The notes below the pieces were generated by a model. The model saw only the letters and a program-made list of their open reading frames with translations, was not told the DNA's origin and searched no databases. Positions 57,929-64,000 of a stretch of 64,000 nt of DNA are shown in pieces. Every line of letters begins with the position of its first letter. Within the stretch, counting starts at the first letter, position 1. Source of the stretch: SCGC-AG-212-J23 sp035762345 (GTDB lineage Bacteria; Pseudomonadota; Gammaproteobacteria; Burkholderiales; SG8-39); NCBI GenBank assembly GCA_035762345.1, contig DASTPE010000131.1, positions 9,934 to 73,933 of the forward strand. The letters run 5' to 3'. The position numbers were made by a program, and so were the translations under genes.

Positions 57929-60900
57929 ATTATCGCTTCGAAACTGAAACGGCGCCTCGCCTGGACGCTCGGTGCGATCGTTGTCGTCGCGGCGGCGCTC
58001 GTCGCGCTCGTTCCGGTGCTTATCGATGCTCGCGCGGTGCAGACCGAGCTCCAGCGCCGGCTCTCAGCCGCGCTCGGTGGTCAAGTGAGCTGGCAGGATC
58101 TCGACGTAAGATTGCTGCCTGCGCCGCGCGCCGAGCTCAACGGACTGCGCCTCGATCTCCTCGGAAAGCTCACCGCATCCGCGTACGGTGTGAACGTCTA
58201 TCTGCGCCTGTGGCCCCTGCTGCGCGGGCAGCCGGAAGTCTCCTCCGTGACCATCGAGCGCCCGAGCATCCGGCTCACGCCCGCAGGCGATGCGACCGGC
58301 GAGGAAAAACCTTTTGACGCCATAGCGCTGTACCGCGCAGTGATGGAGCCCGCGGCGCATGCGCTGCAGGATTTCGCTCCCGACATGACGTTTCGCGTGG
58401 AGCAAGCGACCGTGGAGCTCGCCGGCGGCTTCACGCTGCGCGATGTGCGCGCCCTCGCCCGCACCGACAGCAAGGGCGTCGAGCTCGAGGCCGCGAGCGC
58501 CGCCACACTGTGGCAGCGGCTTTCGTTCCAAGGGCGGGTGGAATACGCCGATCTTTCTGCGCGCGCCTCCGCCGCGCTGGAAGGCCTCGCGCTCGACAAA
58601 GACGTCCCGCCCGCGGCGTTGCGCGCTCAACTGCGCACCGACGGAAGCAGCGCGCTCGAGTGCGACTTCGACGGCAGCGTCGGCACGCTCGTCGCCGCGG
58701 TTAAAGGAAAGCTGCTGCTGCCCGCCGCCAAGCCGCCGCATATTGCAGCGGAGCTCGCAGGGATCGATGTCTCTCGAGCGCTCACACTCCTGCGTGCGAA
58801 GGGCGTTGCCATTGATGTGATCGAATCCGCCGAAGGAAAGCTTACCCTCGCAGCCGGCGCGAGCCTGCGTGAACCATGGCAGGCGGATCTGAGCATCGTG
58901 AAGTCCGACGCGGCGATAAAGCTCGCGCAGCTGCCGTGGAAGATCTCGCCACGCGCAGCGCAGGTCAGCGCTTCGCAAAAGCGCATGACCGTGTCCGGAC
59001 TCGAAGGCTTCATGGAGAAGTCCACTTTCTCAGCAGTCGACGCGGACGTAGATCTCGAAAACAAGCGGCTTGCTTCGGCCTCTGGCCGGGCGCGGCTGGA
59101 GCTCGAGCAGTGGTTCCCGTGGCTCCGCAAACAGCTGCCGCTCGAGGACATCGCCTCCCTCTCGGGGCAGGCGGACATCGTGCTCAATCGGCTCGCGCTG
59201 CGCTTCGATCGTCCCGCCGAGGCCGATTTCGACGCGGTCGCCACGCCGCGCAAGGTCCACGCTGCGGTCAAGGCGCTGCCGGTCCCGCTCAGCGTCACCA
59301 GCGGCACGGTGCGCGCCGGAGCCAAGCGGGTGCTGCTTCACGATCTTGCGGGTTCGCTCGGCGATTCACCCTTCTCCAAGGTGTCTGCACAGGTCGAGCT
59401 CGGGAAGACGCCGCGCGTGTCGTCCGCCTCCGCGCGCGCGAGCCTACGGCTTGATCAATGGGTCCCATGGCTGCGCGAGAAGCTGCCGCTCGAAGAGGTC
59501 GCCTCAGTCTCCGGGCAGACAGACGTCGACCTTAAGAGGCTCGTGCTGCGGTTCGATCGCCCCGCCGAGGCTGATTATCACGTGGTCGTCACGCCTCGAC
59601 GAGTGAGCGCCGCTCTCAAAGCGCTTCCGGATCAGGTCGCGCTCGATGGCGGCTCGGTTCAGGTCGGGCCAAAGCAGCTCGGGTTTGAAAACATTGGTGT
59701 GGCGATGCTCGACGCGCGCACGCGCGTATCGGGAAGCTTCGATATCAAGAATTCCTCCGTCGATATCGCGCTGACCGAAGGCACGGCGGGCGAGAAGATC
59801 GTCGGTTGGGCCCTCGAGCGCGCCGGGATTCCGCCGCGCCTTGAGCCGAAGACGCCGCTGCGCTTCGCCGCGCGGCGAGTCGCCTGGGCGCCGAAGGGCG
59901 CGCTCGAAGCCGACGCCCGCATCGATTTCGAAAGCGGCCCGCAGCTCGCAGTCGCGGTCGTGCAGCAGTCCGACGTGCTCGAGCTGCCACGCATTACGAT
60001 CAAGGACGCGCGCAGCGACGCGGTCCTGTCAAGCCGAGCCGTCGGCCAGCGCATCGAGGCGAGCTTTTCCGGGAGGCTACACGGCGCAAGCATTGCGGCG
60101 ATGCTGAAAAGCACCCCGTCGGACTCGGGTGTCGTCAACGGCGATCTGCGGGTTACGGTTGACCGCGCGCATCCGGCGAACAGCATCGCCGAGGGAAAGC
60201 TGCAGCTCGATGCGCTCGACCTCACTTGGCTTGCCGGGAGGAAGGTGTTCATCGAGCGTGTCGGCTTGACGGCCGAGCCGGACGGCTTGCGGGTCGTGGA
60301 CGGCCGCTTCGCTGTGGAAGACCAACAATTCGAGCTGCGTGGCGAGGGCCGGCGCACTGCGCAGGGCCCGGTGATCCAAGCCCGGCTCGAGTCTCCCGGC
60401 GTCGTGCTCGACCGCCTGTTACCTCCTCCTGGAGAGAAGGTTCAAGAAGAGAAGTCCCAGCTGTGGCCGCTTCCAGTTACCGGGCGGATCGAAGTGCGCG
60501 CCGGGTTTGTCCAGTTCCAGCGTCATCGCATTGAGCCATTCGACGGCAGTCTCGCGCTCGAGGCGCGGCGCGCGCGCCTCGAGGTAAAGGAGGCGCGCAC
60601 CTGCGGACTGTCGTTCCCGATGGAGGTCGAGGCGGTGCCTGAAGACCTTGCGGCGTGGCTGCATCTCAGCATGCGCGACGAGCCGCTCGCCGAGGCGATC
60701 GGATGCCTCACTGGCGGCACCGTGGCGATGACCGGAAAGGCCGATCTGCGCGCCGAGCTGCAGATCCGTGGGCGGCGGCCCCACCTGGTGCGCAATCTCA
60801 CCGGCACTGCCCAGGCCGAGGTACGCGACGGCCGGGTTAAAAAGTTCGCGCTGATCGGAAACATCCTCGCCTTCCGCGGCATCGTATCGCTCGAGGACAT

Positions 60901-61303
60901 GCAGAAGGGGGAAGGCTTCCCCTATCGCCGCATGATCGCGAAGGGCAATTTCGCGGACGGACAGTTCCGGCTCGAGGAAGGATTCTTCGACAGCAGTGCC
61001 GCCCGCCTCGCGGCGAGTGGGCATGTGGACCTTCTCGGGGCGAACTCTCACTTGAGCGTGCTGATCGCTCCGCTTACTACCGTAGAGCGGATCGTGGGCG
61101 TCATTCCGCTCATCGGCGACGTGTTCGGCGGCACCATGGTCGCGCTCCCGGTAGCGGTCAACGGCGATATCCGCAACCCGCTCATAGTGCCGCTCGGCCC
61201 GCGCGCAATCACCGATCAGCTGCTCGGCATCTTCGAGCGCACGCTCAAGCTGCCGGGCAAGCTGGTCGTGCCGCCCCAGCCGCCTCAGCAGCCAAAGCCC
61301 TGA
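57929..61303 (+). CDS. AsmA-family inner-membrane protein
   Basis: About 1124 residues if started at ATT 57929 (see finding). An N-terminal anchor (RLAWTLGAIVVVAAALVALV) is followed by the AsmA opening DARAVQTELQRRLSAALGGQ and VSWQDLDVRLLPAPRAELNG, long beta-rich groove repeats, and the C-terminal AsmA_2 domain (LHLSMRDEPLAEAIGCLTGG, GTAQAEVRDGRVKKFALIGN, PLIGDVFGGTMVALPVAVNG). AsmA-like proteins bridge the envelope and carry phospholipids. Residues ~350-585 contain a tandem duplication of about 116 residues. Only GTG 58016 among standard starts is in frame, and it would lose the anchor. Confidence 0.85.
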   Translation: MIASKLKRRLAWTLGAIVVVAAALVALVPVLIDARAVQTELQRRLSAALGGQVSWQDLDVRLLPAPRAELNGLRLDLLGKLTASAYGVNVYLRLWPLLRGQPEVSSVTIERPSIRLTPAGDATGEEKPFDAIALYRAVMEPAAHALQDFAPDMTFRVEQATVELAGGFTLRDVRALARTDSKGVELEAASAATLWQRLSFQGRVEYADLSARASAALEGLALDKDVPPAALRAQLRTDGSSALECDFDGSVGTLVAAVKGKLLLPAAKPPHIAAELAGIDVSRALTLLRAKGVAIDVIESAEGKLTLAAGASLREPWQADLSIVKSDAAIKLAQLPWKISPRAAQVSASQKRMTVSGLEGFMEKSTFSAVDADVDLENKRLASASGRARLELEQWFPWLRKQLPLEDIASLSGQADIVLNRLALRFDRPAEADFDAVATPRKVHAAVKALPVPLSVTSGTVRAGAKRVLLHDLAGSLGDSPFSKVSAQVELGKTPRVSSASARASLRLDQWVPWLREKLPLEEVASVSGQTDVDLKRLVLRFDRPAEADYHVVVTPRRVSAALKALPDQVALDGGSVQVGPKQLGFENIGVAMLDARTRVSGSFDIKNSSVDIALTEGTAGEKIVGWALERAGIPPRLEPKTPLRFAARRVAWAPKGALEADARIDFESGPQLAVAVVQQSDVLELPRITIKDARSDAVLSSRAVGQRIEASFSGRLHGASIAAMLKSTPSDSGVVNGDLRVTVDRAHPANSIAEGKLQLDALDLTWLAGRKVFIERVGLTAEPDGLRVVDGRFAVEDQQFELRGEGRRTAQGPVIQARLESPGVVLDRLLPPPGEKVQEEKSQLWPLPVTGRIEVRAGFVQFQRHRIEPFDGSLALEARRARLEVKEARTCGLSFPMEVEAVPEDLAAWLHLSMRDEPLAEAIGCLTGGTVAMTGKADLRAELQIRGRRPHLVRNLTGTAQAEVRDGRVKKFALIGNILAFRGIVSLEDMQKGEGFPYRRMIAKGNFADGQFRLEEGFFDSSAARLAASGHVDLLGANSHLSVLIAPLTTVERIVGVIPLIGDVFGGTMVALPVAVNGDIRNPLIVPLGPRAITDQLLGIFERTLKLPGKLVVPPQPPQQPKP

Positions 61304-61885
61304 CTACTTCGCTTGCTTGGCGGGTTCCTTCTTTGCCGGCGCTTGCGCCGCCATCTCGATCGCGAGCGCTTCGGTGTGCGTCACCGAGATGCGGTCGCCG
61401 GCGCTCAACTGGTCTAGCGGCACGTCGTCCGCGACTTTCAGCGACACCGTGTTGCCCTTGGGCCCGCGCACCGCGACGTAGCGGTTGGTGTAATCGATCG
61501 CGTCGACCACGCCGGCAAGGTGTACGGTGCGCACCATCGCGCCACCCGGCTTCGCGCCCTTCGGCGCGAGCTTGACCTCCTCGGCCGCGGCCGCGGCGGG
61601 CTTGCCGCCCTTCTGGATCGCGACGGCTACGGCCTCGACGTACTTGAGCTTGTACTGCTGCCCGGGCTTCACCTGATCGAGGTTCTGCGCCTCCTTCGGA
61701 ACGGTGAGCGTCGCCACGCCGCCCTTGGGGCCGCGGAAGGTCACTTTGCGCGCTTCCTTGTCCACCTTGGTGACCGTAACCACGGCCTCGGTCTCATCCA
61801 CGACGACCGCACTGTCCTTGACCTGGGCTTGCGCTGCAGAAGCGAGCGCCAAGCTGAAAACCACTGCAATGGCAATTTGCTTCAT
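61304..61885 (-). CDS. Exported protein with two repeated beta-barrel-like domains
   Basis: 193 residues with AGGAGA upstream. Signal peptide (IAIAVVFSLALASAAQAQV). The mature protein holds an internal duplication: VTKVDKEARKVTFRGPKGGV, then LDQVKPGQQYKLKYVEA, is repeated as VVDAIDYTNRYVAVRGPKGN, then LDQLSAGDRISVTHTEA. Each unit looks like a small OB-like beta domain. The family is not recognised; the KKEPAKQAK tail is basic. Its stop directly abuts the AsmA stop, convergent with no gap. Confidence 0.72.
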   Translation of the reverse strand: MKQIAIAVVFSLALASAAQAQVKDSAVVVDETEAVVTVTKVDKEARKVTFRGPKGGVATLTVPKEAQNLDQVKPGQQYKLKYVEAVAVAIQKGGKPAAAAAEEVKLAPKGAKPGGAMVRTVHLAGVVDAIDYTNRYVAVRGPKGNTVSLKVADDVPLDQLSAGDRISVTHTEALAIEMAAQAPAKKEPAKQAK

Positions 61886-61893
61886 CGTTTCTC

Positions 61894-62541
61894 CTAGAAC
61901 TTGGTTCCGATATCGAGGCGGTATTGGATCACGCTGTCCCTCCCGTAGGAGCCGCCGTAGTCCACCCACTGCGAGTTCACGAGGAATCGGAACACGCCTT
62001 TGCCGGCATCGAGCCGCAGCCCCAGTCCGGCGTTATAGCTGAACTCGGTGGAGGTCTCGGTCGGAACAAACGTCGAGCAGCCGTACCAGTACCAGCACCA
62101 GGTCTCGGGCGGGCCGGACGGAATGTTGGTATCGATGTACGTCCATCCCAGGCCGGCGGTGACGAACGGAGTGAAGTTGCCTTCCAAAAAGTGAAAGGTG
62201 CCGAAAAAGCGGATCGTGCGCCAGTCGATCTGGCCGCTGATCTGCCTGGCCGGGTTGGTGTTTCCCGGACCCGGCTGCACGGTGGCGCGGTAGTCCTGCT
62301 CTGCCCAGACGATGTCGATTCCCGCCGCCCAGCGCCGGTCGAAGTTCTTGGCGAAGCCGATGTTCAGGCCGACGCCGGTGTCGGTCTTGGCGGTGGTCCC
62401 GCCTTCGAACGAGTAGTTCTTGCCGTCGGTGAATTCCGGGCCGATATACATCTCCCAGGTGCCGGCGCGGCTGGAAGGCTGCGCAGCGGCTTGCGCCGCG
62501 GCGAGAGTGGCGGCGATCAGGACGAGCGATCTTGCGGTCAT
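61894..62541 (-). CDS. Small outer-membrane beta-barrel (OmpW/OmpX-like fold)
   Basis: 215 residues from ATG 62541. Signal peptide (LVLIAATLAAAQAAAQP), then WEMYIGPEFTDGKNYSFEGG, alternating strands (VGLNIGFAKNFDRRWAAGID, WRTIRFFGTFHFLEGNFTPF, VTAGLGWTYIDTNIP), and a terminal Phe (RLDIGTKF). About eight strands. The loop CWYWYGCSTF has two Cys that may pair. It lies eight bases upstream of the duplicated-domain gene, likely one operon. Confidence 0.78.
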   Translation of the reverse strand: MTARSLVLIAATLAAAQAAAQPSSRAGTWEMYIGPEFTDGKNYSFEGGTTAKTDTGVGLNIGFAKNFDRRWAAGIDIVWAEQDYRATVQPGPGNTNPARQISGQIDWRTIRFFGTFHFLEGNFTPFVTAGLGWTYIDTNIPSGPPETWCWYWYGCSTFVPTETSTEFSYNAGLGLRLDAGKGVFRFLVNSQWVDYGGSYGRDSVIQYRLDIGTKF

Positions 62542-62676
62542 GGCTTTCTCATGCCCTTCATGGGGTTGGCTTCGAAGGCGATTCTCGGGTGCGGGGTCCG
62601 GGGCGGCTATTGGACCTTGGTCGGATGGGCCGGGCGGCGACTTGGTGTAGCCTCGCATCCTCCAAGGCTGAAGACC

Positions 62677-63081
62677 GTGTCCGCCAACGTCAAGGTCATC
62701 CAGGCCACCGAGTTTATCCGCGCCAGCCCCGAAGGTAAGGCCTATATCGAGAAGGCGGAGCAGTTACTGAAGGAGATCGCCGACGCCGGCGCCGGACTCG
62801 AGGGTTTTCACGTCCTGGTCGACACGCGGCGCGTGAGCGGAAGCCTCACGGCCGTGGAGCTTTGGCACCTCGCCGACAAGCTCGCACATTACCGCCGCAC
62901 GTTCGGGAACAAGACCGCGATCCTCTGCCCCGTGGAGCGCTTCGATCACAGCCGCTTCTTCGCCCTGTGCGCGGAGAACAAGGGCTTCAACGTCCAGGCC
63001 TTCACCTCGTATGAGGACGCGATGGAGTGGCTGCTCGCGGGCGATGACGCCCCATCGGGACCTCGAAGGGAGATGCATTGA
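62677..63081 (+). CDS. STAS/SpoIIAA-like protein
   Basis: About 134 residues from GTG 62677. The sequence VKVIQATEFIRASPEGKAYI and GLEGFHVLVDTRRVSGSLTA, then KTAILCPVERFDHSRFFALC and FNVQAFTSYEDAMEWLL matches the SpoIIAA-like/STAS_2 fold (alternating strands and helices), often found near stress or transport genes. No anti-sigma partner is visible. Its TGA overlaps the next start (TTGA), so it is coupled with the amino-acid-binding protein gene. Confidence 0.72.
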   Translation: MSANVKVIQATEFIRASPEGKAYIEKAEQLLKEIADAGAGLEGFHVLVDTRRVSGSLTAVELWHLADKLAHYRRTFGNKTAILCPVERFDHSRFFALCAENKGFNVQAFTSYEDAMEWLLAGDDAPSGPRREMH

Positions 63082-63929
63082 AAATGCTGAAGCTTCTTGC
63101 CGTGCTGGCGCTCGTCGCGCCGGCGCTCGCGAGCGCACAGACGCTCGACAAGATTCGCAAGAGCGGCGTGATCACGCTCGGCTACATCGACGGGGCGGCG
63201 CCCTTCTCCTTCACCGATGGCAACGGCGAGCCGCAGGGCTACTCGGTGGAGCTCTGCCGCGCCGTCGCCGAAGGCGTCGCGGCGCAGCTCAAGCGCACCG
63301 GCCTCAAGACCCGCTGGGTCAAGCTCACGATCCAGAACCGCATCGACGCGGTCCGCAAGAAGGAGGTCGACCTCGAGTGCAGCACCACTACCTGGACGCT
63401 CTCGCGCCAGCAGCTCGTGGACTTCAGCCTGGTTACTTTCGTCGACGGCGGCAGCCTGCTCGTCGGCGGCGAGTCGAAGGCCGGCCGGCTGCAGGACCTC
63501 GGCGGCAAGCGCATCGCCGTGATCCGCGGCACCACGACGGAGAAGGCGCTGCGCGCCGCGCTTGGGCGCTACGACGTCAAGGCCGAAGTCGTAACGGTTG
63601 AAAAGCGTGACGAGGGGCTTGCGCTGTTGCGCGAGGCACAGGTCGAGGCTTTGGCCGCCGACCGCACCACGCTGATCGGCGTGGTGGTGATGAACCGCAG
63701 CGGCTCCGCCGGCTACTTCCGCCTGTTCGACCAGGACTTCTCGATCGAGCAGTACGCGCTCATGCTGCCGCGCAACGATCACGACTGGCGCCTCGCGGTC
63801 AATCGCCAGCTCGCGAGCATCTACCGCAGCGGCAAGATCCAGGACATCTACGCCCGCTGGCTCGGCCCGCTCGGCCCGCCGAGCGTGCTGCTCTCGGCCA
63901 CCTACTTCATCCAGTCGCTCGCCGAATAG
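63078..63929 (+). CDS. Periplasmic amino-acid-type ABC transporter binding protein
   Basis: About 283 residues from TTG 63078 or ATG 63084. Signal peptide (LLAVLALVAPALASAQ), then LDKIRKSGVITLGYIDGAAP (the SBP_bac_3 opening), GYSVELCRAVAEGV, NRIDAVRKKEVDLECSTTTW and GKRIAVIRGTTTEKALRAAL. Length and motifs match the cystine/glutamate/aspartate type receptors. Ligand unknown. The translocator genes are not in the window; the next gene has a signal peptide too. It overlaps the STAS-like gene. Confidence 0.87.
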   Translation: MKMLKLLAVLALVAPALASAQTLDKIRKSGVITLGYIDGAAPFSFTDGNGEPQGYSVELCRAVAEGVAAQLKRTGLKTRWVKLTIQNRIDAVRKKEVDLECSTTTWTLSRQQLVDFSLVTFVDGGSLLVGGESKAGRLQDLGGKRIAVIRGTTTEKALRAALGRYDVKAEVVTVEKRDEGLALLREAQVEALAADRTTLIGVVVMNRSGSAGYFRLFDQDFSIEQYALMLPRNDHDWRLAVNRQLASIYRSGKIQDIYARWLGPLGPPSVLLSATYFIQSLAE

Positions 63930-63931
63930 CC

Positions 63932-64000
63932 GTGGCGCGTCTCGCGGCGGTCCTCGTCCTGCTCGCGTGCGTGTCGGCGGCGTCCGCGCAGACCTGCCTG
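63932..64000 (+). CDS. Start of an exported protein (truncated by window edge)
   Basis: From GTG 63932 the last 23 codons read MARLAAVLVLLACVSAASAQ and TCL, a signal peptide with a cleavage site after SASA. It begins two bases after the binding-protein stop, so it is likely in the same operon. The mature protein lies outside the window. Confidence 0.6.
   Translation, partial: MARLAAVLVLLACVSAASAQTCL

Noticed and set aside
1..64000. CRISPR arrays, tRNA or rRNA genes, prophage modules
   Set aside because: No regularly spaced short direct repeats, no cloverleaf-like segments that I could see, and no phage structural genes; the only phage-associated domain is a lone ORF6N protein.

Overview
The window is GC-rich (impression, not computed), densely coded, bacterial and Gram-negative: porin, Omp85-type barrels, lipoproteins, PqiAB, PagL and AsmA are all present. 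A Bug/TctC binding protein, a general porin of the beta-proteobacterial type and a phthalate-type Rieske oxygenase point to a betaproteobacterium, Burkholderiales-like. This is inferred from gene content. No rRNA, tRNA, CRISPR array, prophage or intact insertion sequence was found.

Layout. 1-13.4 kb: housekeeping and stress genes (dienelactone hydrolase, ABC exporter, secreted metalloprotease, epoxide hydrolase, ParB-like protein, two GSTs, porin, PqiA/PqiB) with a scar at 8.23-8.8 kb, where a truncated IS3 end abuts a broken phoX. 13.4-29.5 kb: hotdog thioesterase, GDPD, rhomboid, two phospholipase-D-type synthases (one fused to a VTT domain and followed by an EEP hydrolase), DUF3300 protein, Bug receptor, GH15 enzyme, HtrA protease, ion channel, EttA and PagL. 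29.5-34.9 kb: a phthalate-like catabolic cluster (Rieske oxygenase, dehydrogenase, decarboxylase, esterase, amidase). 35-38.7 kb: a CpxRA-like envelope-stress operon led by a Spy/CpxP-like gene under a perfect CpxR-type box, ending in a 44-residue membrane protein. 38.7-44.1 kb: barrel remnant, SthA-like flavoprotein, PQQ-type sugar dehydrogenase, outer-membrane protein and lipase-like lipoprotein. 44.2-50 kb: a receiver protein, a kinase-receiver-LuxR fusion under an FNR/FixK-type box, and a YiaW/YiaV/outer-membrane-factor export operon. 50-57.9 kb: a transporter and a seven-gene envelope operon on the minus strand. 57.9-64 kb: AsmA-like giant protein, small envelope proteins, and a binding protein running into the right edge.

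The most unusual non-coding signal is a family of 60-80 bp perfect or near-perfect palindromes built on TTCGGGGTCAGGGTC. Every copy sits at the 3' end of a gene, and in three cases the arm supplies the TGA stop. A second non-coding signal is a 15-bp motif, CCACCWARGTASGAT, found three times upstream of genes around the LuxR-type regulators. Other points worth attention are an in-frame amber codon in a mipA/ompV gene, an AsmA gene whose signal anchor can be reached only from a non-standard start codon, and several head-to-head gene pairs with almost no intergenic DNA.
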